This document shows, in pieces, positions 49,972 to 60,990 of a stretch of DNA of 64,000 nucleotides (position 1 is its first letter; each line of letters opens with the position of its first letter). A model generated the notes under the pieces. It was given only the letters and a program-made list of their open reading frames with translations, made no database searches and was not told where the DNA came from. Origin of the DNA: Paracyclopina nana (lineage: Eukaryota > Arthropoda > Copepoda > Cyclopoida > Cyclopettidae); contig JAGUCH010000008.1 in assembly GCA_019096065.1 (NCBI GenBank), positions 4,283,001-4,347,000 on the forward strand, given 5' to 3'. The position numbers and the translations under genes are program-made.

Positions 49972-51375
49972 TCTAGAATTTGGCAATCTGTCTTAAGGAT
50001 TTGGCTCCAATCTTTGAAAAGCCATTTTCGACCCTGCTTATTGGCCGTAAAACACGATAAAGCTACTGATTTGTCTCTTTGATAAAATCATTGTCGTGGC
50101 AAAACAATCACATAACTCAGGACATGAGCATTGCAGTCAGCTGCTTAAAAGGGAAAAATATGCGCTCATTCAAGTGTAAAGTGTCTCCATTAAAGGTTTG
50201 TCCTTGCATTTTTTAATAGGGGCACTCTAAATCCAGATCCAGCAAAATTGACCTTGTGTCAAGTCACACCTACAATTTCGCAGTCCATCTAGATGTTTTC
50301 GAAACTTACATTCGAGCGTAATTTATGCGCACTATTCTTGGTTGAATTTTATCAGCATATATATACTGCGAATGCTACGTTATCATATCTTGCCAAATTG
50401 CGAGCTCGAGCTTCGGGAACGCAAAGAAAATCCAATTATTTGGAAAGCCTTTCCTTTCCATGCTTGTCGTTTCAAATGGGAGCTAGGGAATATTTAGAGC
50501 TCGGGCAAAATGTGGTTTATGGATTTTCACGACCTCAAAGCAACGAAAGGTCAAAATAGCCAAGGAAACCGCAGCAATTTTGCTGAACTGTGTCCTTTTT
50601 CAAAGGCTCGACTGATTAATGGGGTTGAATGAGTTATGCAATAAACATGCATCAACCAGCTGGTGACCTCAAGATGTTGATGATTATAACTCAAGCAATT
50701 TTATATGCCTGTAATTCTGCAGTTTAATGGCCACTTTATTTCAAAAATGACATCTCAACTTCAAAGCACCAAGATAATTCAATTTGCATGGTGCGAGATA
50801 TAGATGAGGTAGCTCAGCATTTTTTGTCACAATCGTAACCGGATAATCTAGTTCCAAATGGAATTTTTACCAATGCAGACTAATCCTCTATCAATAGGTG
50901 GGGTCACGGCTAAAATCGTGTGGTCAAAGCAAATCTCGAGGACAACAACGCGACAAAATACAAATGTTCTAAAATCATGATTGACCGACTTTGAGCTCCT
51001 GAAAAATGTTGCCTAGATTGTGGAGATAAAAATTCTTGCACTGGCTTTTTCCTTGGAAACAATTGTTGAGAAAATTACTTTTGACTTTGCATTACTGCTT
51101 CATTTGGTAGCAATTTTCCATTTCATACAAAGCAACGTATTTGAGGCAACTTTTACCATCTTCTGCTCAGCCTCATTCCAAAGCTTTTGGAACATTACAT
51201 TATTTTCTCTTTGTTGAGCGAGGCTTTAGAAGGGTGTTCACCTATGCCTCGTTTCCTTGAAATCTTATGGCATATCCTTAAATGAAATGCTTTAAAAAAG
51301 TTTTCGTACTTCTGATTAATCCAAACACTTGAAACTTGGGAAAAGTGGCCCACGTGAAGCTATCATAAGTGAGTA
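49972..51375. other. Intergenic region, no gene recognised
   Basis: 1.4 kb of AT-rich DNA between foldback elements A and B. Short open frames have no recognisable features. Confidence 0.4.
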
Positions 51376-51383
51376 AAAATGAT

Positions 51384-52190
51384 GGGGAAACTTACTAATC
51401 ACTATTGTACTGACACACTAATCCCGAATTTTTATCACTACTGTACTGACATACCAACAGCTACACTTTATGAACAGTCTTACTAAGAACTACTGAACTG
51501 ACACACTTACCACTACACTCTTTGAACAAGTAGCATTTTGACATACTCACTAGCCACTACACTTTTTGAACATGTAGATTAGTAACTACTAGTCAGACAT
51601 TAACATTGTACAATAAATCAAAAAGCAAAAGCAAAATAAAAAAAGGACACTCCCAATTCTTAAGTATTACCTGAAAAGCCTAACCTTTAAAGCCTTCCTT
51701 TATAAGCCTAACTTGCAAATCATAATTTCAAAAGCCAAACATTGAAAGCCTAGCCTGAATTACCTAACCTTAAATATGTCATACTTCAAAAGCTCTTATG
51801 GAAAAGCCTAACTTTAAAAACATAAACTCACAAGCCAAACCTTAAATGCCTAACCTTAACTACCTAACCTTTAACATGTCTTACCTTAAAAGCTTTACTG
51901 TAAAAGCCAAACCTTGAAAGCCTGGCCTTAAGATAATATATACCAATAATATACCAATGTGTAATCTGAGTACTCCTAATGTGACAGGAGTAGTGACTAA
52001 AGTGTCAGTGGTAGTGTAGTGCTTAGTATGTCAGTACAAAATGAGTATATTTAATTCTGTATTGGTTACTACATCAGTAGATAGACAGTAGTTCTTAGTG
52101 TGTCAGTAGTGTAGTGCTTATAATATATGTTCAAAAACAGTAGTGACTAATGCGTAGCGGTAAAAACAGTAGTGTTTAGTAATGGCACCC
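51384..52190. mobile_element. Foldback element B
   Basis: 807 bp flanked by the perfect 8-bp direct repeat AAAATGAT (51376-51383 and 52191-52198). The left end is GGGGAAACTTACTAATCACT. The right end, read inward, is GGGTGCCATTACTAAACACT. The arms are arrays of a monomer like CACTACTGTACTGACACAC, inverted on the right (GTGTCAGTAGTGTAGTG). The centre (51655-51935) is a separate array of about 20-bp AAAAGCCTAACCTTAA-type units. No coding capacity. Confidence 0.85.
51655..51935 (+). repeat. Central AAGCCTAACCTT array of element B
   Basis: A dozen or more diverged copies of an 18-21-bp unit (AAAGCCTAACCTTAAA) lie between the two inverted arms. Confidence 0.7.
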
Positions 52191-52198
52191 AAAATGAT

Positions 52199-52710
52199 CA
52201 GTACTGAAATAGGAAACTTTAAGTAAAACGCAATTTTACGGAAGGAAAAAAGTTTCCTTTACAGGTGAACACAGCATAGGTGCTTCGTTAATTTTGGCCA
52301 TTTTTACAAAATAAGGTAAAAATGGAAGATTCAAATTGGTTTCTTCACAGTTTCGTTGAGTTTGGCTGTTTTTACATTGCATTTTTTTGTGGTAAGTTTT
52401 CCGCATCAATTTTTTTGGCAAAATATATCCCCCAAGAGATGCAGCTGAGGACTGGCTACGCCAAATTAATTCCTTTGTGGTCACGCATTTTGCGAAAACA
52501 AGCGCTGCCATATGATGGCATTGGTGCGCACTTTCAGGAAGCCCAGGAACCAGATCTGCGTCGTCGTCGTCCATGATGTTGGGCACCATGGGGTGGGTGT
52601 TGTTGGATGGAAAGTCTACAAATGGGAGAATTCAAGGTAGTTGCTCATTCAGTCTTGAGTTGACTTGCCTGCAGGCAACATCATTTGAATAACATACTAT
52701 TTATTGCAAC
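52199..52710. other. Upstream region of secreted-protein gene 1
   Basis: It holds a possible minus-strand exon starting at 52616 after the acceptor CCCATTTGTAG, with a frame containing THPMVPNIMDDDDADLVPGLPE-like sequence; support is weak. An initiator-like TCAGTC lies near 52650, 60 bp before the start of gene 1. Confidence 0.25.
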
Positions 52711-53852
52711 ATGAGGGTAAATTATTTTTTATTAGCTTAACATTATATTATTTTGATGCACTTTGCATTAATTGCCTACAATTAATTTTTTAGGCATTTA
52801 TTATTTTGGCTGTTCTTCCCCTGGCTTTGGGCAATGTTGGCTCTTTTGTCAAAATCTCAGGATTTGGACAAAGCTACGAGTACGGAAACGGAGAAGTCCA
52901 TCACCATGCTCCTCAGCCATTGCCCCACCATCAGCCTGAACCAGCATACCAGCCCACACCTGCCCCAGCTCATGAGACCACTGCTGCTCCCGCTTATAAC
53001 CACCCTGCCCCAGTCCACCATGCTCCTGTTCACCATGCTCCAGCTTATGGTCATCATGCTCCTGCATATGGACACCCTGCTCCAGCCTATGGACACCATG
53101 CTCCTGCCTATGGACACCCTGCTCCTGCCTATGGACACCCTGCTCCTGCCTATGGACACCATGCCCCTGCATATGGTGGATATGGGTATGAAGAGCCCAA
53201 ACACAACTGCTCTGTTGTTGATGTGACTGAGGTTGCTGAAGTCTGCACACCAGCTTTTGAAACTGTCTGTGAAAACGAAGAGTTGCCTGTCAAGAACATT
53301 GTTGACAAGGAATTCTGCTATGATGTTGTCCGCACTGTCTGCACTGAATCAATTGAGGAGATCCCCAATGAGATCTGTACCTACTCTTATGAGCGTAAGG
53401 AAGAGGCTACATCTGCCAAGACTGTTGAGGTCATGTTTGAGAAGCAAACCAATGTCCAGATGGTGACTGTCTGCCAACCTGGCCAAGGATATGGTTATGG
53501 TTATGGACATGGCAAGTACTGCAAGGAGGTTGCTCAAGAGACTGCCTACAATGTGCCCATTGTCACCCCGATCGATGTTGCCGTCACTGTTGCCTACCCT
53601 GAGCCCATCAAGTCTTGTGTCAACAAGCCCATCTCCCTTCCCCGTGTCAGCTGTGAAGACCTCACTGAGAACAAGTGTATCACCGTCCCAGAGATTGAAG
53701 ATGCTGTTGAGACCATTGAGAAGTGCCAGACCCAATTGGCTGCTCCTGCCTGCCAACAGGTTGAGCTTACACTTCCCAAGCAAGTTTGCATCGAGCTAGT
53801 CTATGGATATGCCCATGAGGAGCACCCCGCCCCTGCTTATGGTCACCATTAA
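52711..53852 (+). CDS. Secreted Cys-rich repeat protein, paralog 1
   Basis: Exon 1 is only six bases of coding (ATG AGG, 52711-52716). Exon 2 starts at 52794 and completes a signal peptide (MRAFIILAVLPLALG). Residues of the N-terminal third form a Pro/Ala/Tyr/His tract with tandem GHPAPAYGHHAPAY units. The C-terminal part is a Cys-rich module: HNCSVVDVTEVAEVCTPAFE, CYDVVRTVCTE, ICTYSYE, VTVCQPGQGYGYGYG, YCKEVAQET, SCVNKPISLPRVSCED, KCITVPE, and KVELTLPKQVC-type ending. The last residues return to the APAYGHH motif. It is almost certainly extracellular and may form matrix, cuticle or cement-like material through its Tyr/His tract. I do not know its precise function. Close paralogs are at 54695-55789, 56049-57118 and 59998-60929. 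Two-residue first exons are shared with paralog 4. Confidence 0.85.
53014..53180 (+). repeat. Coding tandem repeat (PAPAYGHH units)
   Basis: About nine in-frame copies of an 18-24-bp unit, GCTCCTGCCTATGGACACCC. The copies are nearly identical in DNA, which suggests recent expansion. Confidence 0.85.
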
Positions 53853-54694
53853 ATTGTTGTATTTCTAGTCTGACCAAGTTTCTAGTGCCAAACATGTGAC
53901 AAATACTTAATGAAATATGAATCTATTTATTTTTTATGTTGATGAAAAACGGCTCCTTTATTTTGTGCTTCATTAGAGGTGATCTTCCTGGATGGGCTTC
54001 ATGATTGCCTATAAAATCGTCATGAAGGTCCTGATGGAGCTTAATGATTGTTTCAAGTCACGTTTTTTTGCACTTGACTCAGTCAAACTTTAATAACTAC
54101 TCGAATCACTTTCAATATTAATCAACATGAGCTGCTGCACATTTTAAAGGGATTGCCAGCCTTGAGCTAGCGATTTATGGTTCCTAAAAGAGTTGATGGT
54201 GCAAACAGATTGATCGACAGACAATTTTTAAAAGCTGCTCTTGTCTAGACAGGTTGGGCATATTGCATCTATAAAGTTGCAAGAAAGTGGACGCTTGCAC
54301 TTGCATCGATTTGACCAAAAACGATTGAAGGCCGCGCGATTTGCATGACAAGTTTCTGCAACAGCCAATTGCGTGGAAAATTGAGGCGAGATCTTTCTTT
54401 TTTAATGATCCCTAAGTAAAATAGCATTATCTTTGGATATAGCGCGTACTCTTAATATGATGCGGATGCAATTCATCTCACTTTATTTGGCACAGTTCAG
54501 ACACATGCGAGTAGAATGTGCCAATCATTTTCTTCATAGAATTGGCGTCAAAAATCACGAGTCTGTGACCGTCAAATTGTATATGAAATACACAAAACGG
54601 TTTAAGGTCAGCAAATTCCCTCAACACTTTAGCAATCAACCAGTAAAAGTGTGACTGGAATCATCATCAGTTTTCAACCACCAGTCGAGCAGCC
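53853..54694. other. Intergenic region between paralogs 1 and 2
   Basis: 840 bp holding the 3' end of paralog 1 and the promoter of paralog 2. An initiator-like TCATCAGTTTTC lies just before the start of paralog 2. No other gene was recognised. Confidence 0.4.
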
Positions 54695-55789
54695 ATGACA
54701 AACGATCTAAAAATGAAGGTAGGAATTTATTTTAGAAATATTGAACTAATCGAATTTCGTCTCCCCTTTGGTTAAAGGCTCTGGTTACAACTCTGGTGTT
54801 GGTATTATTTTTGCCTGGCCCAATTGGCAGCAACCCTGCAGACACATATTATAAGCCTTATGATCCTTACGCGATCACAGCTAAGCCTAAGCTGCCTTAT
54901 GCCACATCAACGTTGCTCCCGTCTTACACTCAATCCAAGCCGAAGCCCAAGCAGAATTGCACCGTGAAAGATGAGATTATCAGGGCAGAAATCTGCACAC
55001 CAGCATTCAAGACAGACTGCACCACCGAAGAAGTCACGATAAAAAAGCTGACCACTGCAGAGTACTGTTTTGACCTAGCAAAAACTGAATGCACTGAGAC
55101 AGAAGAGACGATCGACAACGAAGTTTGTACCTACGAATACAAAGGCCAAGATAACGAGGCGTCGGCAAAAACTGTTAAGGTTAACTTTGCCAAAACCTGC
55201 AGCCTGCAAATTGTGACTGTCTGCGACCCTGCACACCATCTACACAATACTAGAGGCTACAATGCAGACTACAATCAAGGGTATTATCAATATCATCAGC
55301 CTCACTCATATGGCAAAGGGGCCTACTGCAAAGACGTTGAGCAAGAAACTTGCTACAATACTCCAGAGGTTTGTACTCCTTTGCTAACCAATTCCTGTAC
55401 AACTTGTTTACTCTTGAAGCTGCCATACAAAAGCTAATAGATTTTGGAAGTCTTCTGAGCTTCTCTTGGTTAATCATGTGTGACAATTTCTGCTGTTTGT
55501 TTATTTCAAGGTGGAACCAATGGACGTTCCTGTGACTTTGACTTTTCCAGTCCCTGAGAAGAAATGCGAGTCTCGGCCAATAAAATTACCCAGGGTCTCT
55601 TGTCTGGTGAAAACAGAGAAAAAGTGCATCACAGTCCCTGAAGTCATGGATGATGTGCAAGTGGTGGAAAAATGTCAGCCTATTGTTGGCTCTCCAGTTT
55701 GCCAAAAAGTTGAGCTCATTTTGCCCAAGCAAATCTGCCAAGACATCATTTATGGATATGCTCACAAACCGTCTTCCTACGAGCATTAA
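54695..55789 (+). CDS. Secreted Cys-rich protein, paralog 2
   Basis: Exons 54695-54718, 54778-55368 and 55511-55789 join in phase to 297 aa. The first 30 residues give a signal peptide (LVTTLVLVLFLPGPIGS). The AYGHH repeat tract of paralog 1 is replaced by a short Tyr/Pro/Lys segment. The Cys-rich module is conserved: NCTVKDEIIRAEICTPAFKT, YCFDLAKTECTE, VCTYEYK, VTVCDPAHH, YCKDVEQETCYNTPE, then PRVSCLVKTEKKCITVPE and VELILPKQICQDIIYGYAH. The donor of intron 2 is a less usual GTTTGT, but the joined sequence (TPE-VEPMDVPVT) matches the equivalent TP-IDVAVT of paralog 1. The protein is presumably extracellular. An AATAAA follows at 55857-55862. Confidence 0.85.
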
Positions 55790-55856
55790 ATCGCGCTACT
55801 CATTCTATAAAACACGATGCCATAAAGGAAATAGAAGAACATTTTCTATACTAGAA

Positions 55857-55862
55857 AATAAA
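55857..55862 (+). terminator. Polyadenylation signal of paralog 2
   Basis: AATAAA about 68 bp after the stop codon. Confidence 0.5.
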
Positions 55863-56048
55863 AGCTACTATATGCTCTAAAGCACACCGATCTCTCAACA
55901 ACATTCACATGGACAAAGCCAAATTGAATATGTGCTTCTTAGCATATAACGTATATCCATACATAATCACCCTCAAGTCTATTGTCATTTATTCTTAGAC
56001 AGCAGATTACTACTCATATAGCAAAGCATGTATCCTTAAAAGTTTATT

Positions 56049-57118
56049 TCATGAGTGAATTTCAGTACACATTTCTTCCTTCTGGTCAATTTTGCACTCG
56101 ATGAACGATTGTGTTTCCTGTGTGACCACTGGCTCCATTACGCAGGTTTGGGTCATTTTAAGCCTGCAATTATTGGATGGATTCTCGATTTTCATGTCCG
56201 AGCAGTGATCGGATGTCAACGAGGGAAACACGAGGGTGGCTCCCACTTCTCTACGATCAATTCTGGGTAAGTAATAGCAAAAGGTGGCCTTGTAATTGTC
56301 ACTCTTCATTCTCGTACACTCGCTGTCTCTTCGGATACGAGTCACTGTAGCTGTCGTCATTTGCCTATCCATTTCATACTCTGTGGAGCAAAGCTTGCGG
56401 CTGGATTTCGTCGATTCTTCATCACATTCCACCCGAGGAATCTGAAAAGTGCAAATAATCGTACTGCGCTTTTAAGATGTCCATTTTCCTTCTCTCCAAA
56501 TTGGGCTACCACAAATGCACTACTGAAGCTTATTTGCCCTCTTGAAAGTTTGCTAGCAAATAGAGCATTGCAGATAATGGTAAATACCATCAAATTGCAT
56601 TTGATGGAACATCACCCCCAAAATAGCTTTAGGCTATCTCTTGCTTTTGAAAGCAAGGTCATTCTCTGGCACACAAAAAATGCTCAAGTGAAGTGCGTCA
56701 TAAAAAGGAAAAAAATGCTTTGATCGAGCTCAAATAGCACGCGCGTGGTTGTTGTGCCGTAATCGATTAACCTCATGTGTGTACTCTAGTTAAGCATAAA
56801 ATTAGTTCCTTATCTTCTATGAAAACAGTCTATTTGTAAATTCGTCCAAAACCAGACTTCAATTACCTCAAAGCATCGTTCGGCTTCTTTGACCAAAGTT
56901 ACTGATCTGAAAACTTGCTGGCATTTTTTATCCACCATGGGCAAACAAGCCACAAGAAAATGCCCATGATTGTACGGATCAAATGGATGCAGATGGTATT
57001 GATGTACGGATGGCAAAACTTCCTGAGCGTCTGAGAAAAGATGAATTTTCGGCAAAAATGCCAAACTTGCAAACACTTGCAAGGTAGTTGTTGGCATTCT
57101 TGCAGCTACTTTTGCCAT
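56049..57118 (-). CDS. Diverged secreted Cys-rich protein, paralog 3
   Basis: Two exons, 57118-56867 and 56441-56049, join in phase to 214 aa. A candidate signal region is MPTTTLQVFASLAFLPKIHL; the Met at 57097 is an alternative start. The second exon has IPRVECDEESTKSSRKLCST, which lines up with LPRVSCEDLTENKCITVPE of the neighbours. It has Cys pairs spaced as in the family, though the tail differs (CVMEPVVTQETQSFIECKI). The repeat tract is missing. It is probably extracellular like its paralogs and has diverged strongly. A longer upstream frame to 57235 exists but looks less protein-like. Confidence 0.6.
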
Positions 57119-57581
57119 TCTTCGCCGAATCCTTTTTTGTGCTTCTAGCTCTTTGGTTGTTACAAAGCAACTGCAGCTGCATGTATGCGTAGAATGAAAG
57201 GCAATCGTAGGGAATTGCGAAAATTGGCATGCCAACTATTAGCCAACCAACGATTTGGAGCATGACTGTATGTAGTTAGCTCGACAGAAAAAAAGGCTCC
57301 AAAAATAGATTGTTGGAACTAAAAAATGAAATTCGTTCTTTAAAGGCACAAACAACGGCTGCCATCAAACTGTAACTGAGAAAAAAAAACCAGATGAATA
57401 TTCCGAACTAACATTACTTCGAGAAAAAAGTTGCCCTTGCCATGCATTCTCGAGTAATTTAATTTCGACCGCATTCATGAAAAATTCACTTTGCGTAATT
57501 AAAGAATTTGAACTATGCATGAAATAATGAAAACGTAGCGACTGAGAGGTCTAACTTATTGCAAGCGGAGGCAAGCCAAAG
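57119..57581. other. Intergenic region, no gene recognised
   Basis: AT-rich DNA between paralog 3 and foldback element C. A frame at 57263-56979 reads a hydrophobic MLQIVGWLIVGMPIFAIPYD start but does not join paralog 3 in phase. Confidence 0.35.
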
Positions 57582-58884
57582 AACTAATGCGGGTGCCATC
57601 TTTAAGCTAGACACATTTTGTACAGTCGGAATAAGTTAGACACCTTTTGGCATAGTCATTTTTGGTTAGACACATTTTTCATGATTGTCATGTTTTAGCA
57701 TAGACACCTTTTGGCATAGTTGGATTTTGTTAGAAAGTCAAGATGTTTTAATTTAGACACACTAGCATAGTACTTTTAGGTTAGACAAATCTGAATAACT
57801 GGTATGCTTTAAGTTAGACACCTTTTGGCATAGCACTTTTAAAGTAGACACCATTTTTGTGACAGGAACATTTTAGGTTAGACAACTTTTGGTACAGTAC
57901 TTTTAGTTTAGACACATCAAGACCTTTTAGGTTAGACACCTTTTGGTACAGTACTTTTAGCTTAGACACACCAAGACGTTTTAGGTTAGACACACCAAGA
58001 CGTTTTAGGTTAGACACCTTTTGATACAGTACTCACATTGACTTGGCAAAGGACCTAACCCAAACTACTTGCAACACCCAAAAATTATATATTTTCTGAA
58101 AGCTTATGTCCCAAGGGTTCATTTGGTGATAAAATAAAAATCCTGGCCTTTAGCTTCCAATAATATAAAACGTTTATATACATAAAAACGTTTTGCGCAA
58201 AAAGGCTCATTTTTTGGGGATAGTTAGCTTCAATGACCCCCACTAAAATTCAAAAATAAAACTTAAGTTACTTCATAGTAAAATGGCTAGGATGAACAGA
58301 AACGGAGATATAGCTATGCTAAAAGTTGATTACTGCCACCTTGATTAATTTTGCTCAATAAGTTTGGCAACAAATATCTCATTTTGGGTGCATTTTACAG
58401 ACTTGCTTATGAAATAAGAAAAGTTAGATCTCCTTTTTTATGAAGGGTCACTGCTATTAATAATCTCATAAAATAATAAACTGTAGGTGCTAGACGTTTT
58501 TGAAAATTTTATGTTATGGGAAGCCATAGGATAGGCCAGGATTTTTAAATTGCTACCAAATGAACCCTAAGAACATATGCTTTCAGAAAATGTATATTTT
58601 TTGGGTGTTGTTAAGAGTTTGGGTTAGGACCTTCTTCAAGTCAATGTGCACTTTTAGCTTAGACACACCAAGACACCTTTTGGCATAGCACTATTAGATA
58701 AGACATGTCAAGACACACCCCACTTGAAAAATCCCTGATAATTCTTTTATGAAAATCAAATGATGCATTAATTAATCATAATTCGAAGTAATGTAAAAGA
58801 GCAATACTAGTTTTATGCAAATGCCAACAATTTGTCTACTTTCTTGAATAAGCTCTTGTCACTCTGACGAATTACTGACGAACC

Positions 58885-59012
58885 AAATTTTGAAAACTTG
58901 AAAAAGCTTGAAACCCTAAAACTGCAAAGCCTGAAGCTAAAACCCAGCTTGAACCAAATTATGAAAAACTTGAAAAAGCTTGAAACCCAAAAAATGCAAA
59001 GCTTGATAACCC
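58885..59012 (-). repeat. Fragment of the hAT-like terminal repeat
   Basis: Two copies of AACTTGAAAAAGCTTGAAAC lead into GCAAAGCTTGA. This matches the reverse complement of the right arm of the hAT-like element (48790-48850: CAAGCTTTTTCAAGCTTTGC). Confidence 0.7.
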
Positions 59013-59260
59013 AGTGTCTAACCTAAAACGTCTTGGTGTGTCTAAGCTAAAAGTACAATACCAAAAGGTGTCTAACCTAAAACATCTTGGTGTGTCTAAG
59101 CTAAAAGTACTGTACCAAAAGGTGTCTAACCTAAAACATCTTGGTGTGTCTAAGCTAAAAGTACTGTACCAAAAGGTGTCTAACCTAAAACGTCTTGGTG
59201 TATCTAAGCTAAAAGTACTGTACCAAAAGGTGTCTAACCTAAAACATACTAGTCACTAAT
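59012..59260 (+). repeat. 54-bp tandem repeat array in the right arm of element C
   Basis: Four nearly perfect 54-bp units with GTGTCTAACCTAAAACATCT and AGCTAAAAGTACTGTACCAA. The inverted array in the left arm (57814-58017) has the same unit. Because 54 is divisible by three, both arrays stay open in one frame, repeating VSNLKRLGVSKLKVLYQK. Confidence 0.85.
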
Positions 59261-59823
59261 TTGTGTCTACTCAAAAAGTACTGTGCCAAAAGGTGTCTAT
59301 CATAAAGTATACTAGTCCTTGAAATCTGTCTACGCTAAAAGTGCTATGCCAAAAGGTGTCTAAATAAAAATATCTTGACTTTCTAACAAAATCCAACTAT
59401 GCCAAAAGGTGTCTACACTAAAGCATAGACATTTTCTAACCTAAAGTAACTTGGCGTGTCTAACTTAAAACGACTTGACTTTCTAACATAAAAAGTTCAC
59501 CCAACTAATGCTAGTCCTGACATATGTTCATTACTCATGTTTTAGTTTTCACACAATTATCACACTTCCGAGAATGCAACACATAGGTAACAGATGTCGA
59601 ATCTCCAATAGTTGGATGAAAGTAAGGTTACAGGACAAAATACTGATGGGAAAAATTGCAGACGCAAAATCTCCTATAGGTGTTCACCCGTAAAATGAGC
59701 CTGCGGTCGAGTGGATGCGCAAAAAGTAATAATCAGAAAGTAGTTATAAGGCAAAAGCCACGTAAAAGTAGCGTACTCAATATGGTAGCGGTAATAAAAG
59801 CAGCAGGTGTTGAATGCAATTCG

Positions 59824-59829
59824 TTTATT
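59824..59829 (-). terminator. Polyadenylation signal of paralog 4
   Basis: AATAAA on the minus strand (TTTATT on plus), about 170 bp past the stop codon of the gene at 59998-60929. Confidence 0.45.
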
Positions 59830-59997
59830 TATCACAGGCAGGCACAAAGCACAAGCTAAAGCCTACATGGAGTCAAGATGGTAATAAATAGGTTGGGTGT
59901 TGATGGTCTTAGAATAAATAATAGTGTTGAGATTTCAACAGGTCATGATGGCACTTAGAGTGCATATGATGCATATGAACCGGCATAGCTAAGCAGT

Positions 59998-60929
59998 TTA
60001 GTGGTGTCCATAAGCAGGGGCGGGGTGCTCCTCATGGGCATATCCATAGACGAGCTCCTTGCAGACTTGCTTGGGGAGGGTCAACTCAACCTTCTGGCAG
60101 GCGGGGGCAGCCAATTGGGTCTGGCACTTCTCAATGGACTCAGTGGCATCCTCAACCTCTGGGACGGTGATGCACTTGTTCTCAGTGAGGTTCTCACAGC
60201 TGACACGGGGAAGGGAGATGGGCTTGTTGACACAAGACTTGATGGGCTCAGGGTAGGCAACAGTGACGGGGACATCGACAGGGGTGACAACGGGCACATT
60301 GTAGGCAGTCTCTTGAGCAACCTCCTTGCAGTACTTGCCTTGAGCATATCCATATCCGTATCCTTGGCCAGGTTGGCAGACAGTCACCATCTGGACATCG
60401 GTTTGCTTCTCGAAGGTAACCTCAACAGTCTTGGCAGTGGTGGCTTCCTCCTTGCGTTCATAAGAGTAAGAGCAAACCTCATTGGGGATCTCTTCAATGG
60501 ACTCAGTGCAGACAGTGCGGACAACATCATAGCAGAATTCCTTGTCAACAATGACCTTGATGGCCAAGTCAACATTCTCACAGACGGTCTCAAAGGCTGG
60601 GGTGCAGACCTCGGCGATCTCAGTCACATCAACAACGGAGCAGTTGTGCTTGGGTTCCTCATATCCATAACCACCATAGGCGGGGGCAGGGTGTCCATAA
60701 GCGGGGGCGGGGTGGCCATAGGCTGGGGCAGGGTGGCCATAGGCAGGAGCAGGTTGGTGGTAGGGAGCAGCCTGGTGGTAGCTTCCATAGGTAGGGGGGT
60801 TGTGGACGGGGTGGGTTGGGCCGCAAGCCACGAATGGGAGGAGTGCCAAAACAGCGAATGCCTGGAAATGTTAAAGATTTGAGGAGTCCATTTTTTGACT
60901 GGACTTGGATTATTTTTCTTTACCTTCAT
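59998..60929 (-). CDS. Secreted Cys-rich repeat protein, paralog 4
   Basis: Exon 1 is six coding bases (ATG AAG, 60929-60924). Exon 2 is 60861-59998. The signal peptide is MKAFAVLALLPFVACG. A short GHPAPAYGHPAPAYGGYGYE tract leads into the Cys module (HNCSVVDVTEIAEVCTPAFE, CYDVVRTVCTE, VCSYSYE, VTVCQPGQGYGYGYA, LPRVSCENLTENKCITVPE, LTLPKQVCKELVYGYAHEEH). It is very close to paralog 1 in the Cys module and differs mostly in the length of the repeat tract. It is on the opposite strand, so the cluster includes at least one inversion or inverted duplication. The coding sequence is more GC-rich than its surroundings and biased to C/G at third positions, which suggests high expression. Extracellular structural role is an inference. 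Confidence 0.88.
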
Positions 60930-60990
60930 GTTGTTCTGCTTGTCGAGTGAGTCGCGATCAAGTGTGATGTCCTTCCTCCGTTTGCCGAGA

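Larger units (their letters stand above)
57591..59502. mobile_element. Foldback element C
   Basis: 1.9 kb flanked by the direct repeat AACTAATGC (57582-57590 and 59503-59511), which is an 8-bp duplication plus one ambiguous base. The left end is GGGTGCCATCTTTAAGCTAG. The right end, read inward, is GGGTGAACTTTTTATGTTAG. The arms are tandem copies of a 54-bp unit containing TTAGACACCTTTTGGTACAG, at 57605-58030 on the left and inverted at 58645-59480. Nearer the centre, 58060-58130 and 58560-58640 are inverted copies (AACCCAAACT...ACACCCAAAAA). The right arm also holds a piece of the hAT-like terminal repeat (58885-59012). No transposase. Confidence 0.87.

Noticed and set aside
52849-53250. Minus-strand frames rich in GVHRQEQ
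   Set aside because: Antisense reading of the PAPAYGHH repeat in secreted paralog 1.
59014-59259. 81-codon frame of periodic VSNLKRLGVSKLKVLYQK repeats
   Set aside because: It is the 54-bp foldback monomer read in frame; the same peptide appears on the other strand in the opposite arm. No splice or promoter context.
60001-60882. 293-codon plus-strand frame
   Set aside because: Antisense shadow of secreted paralog 4. Its openness follows from the biased codon use of the minus-strand gene.
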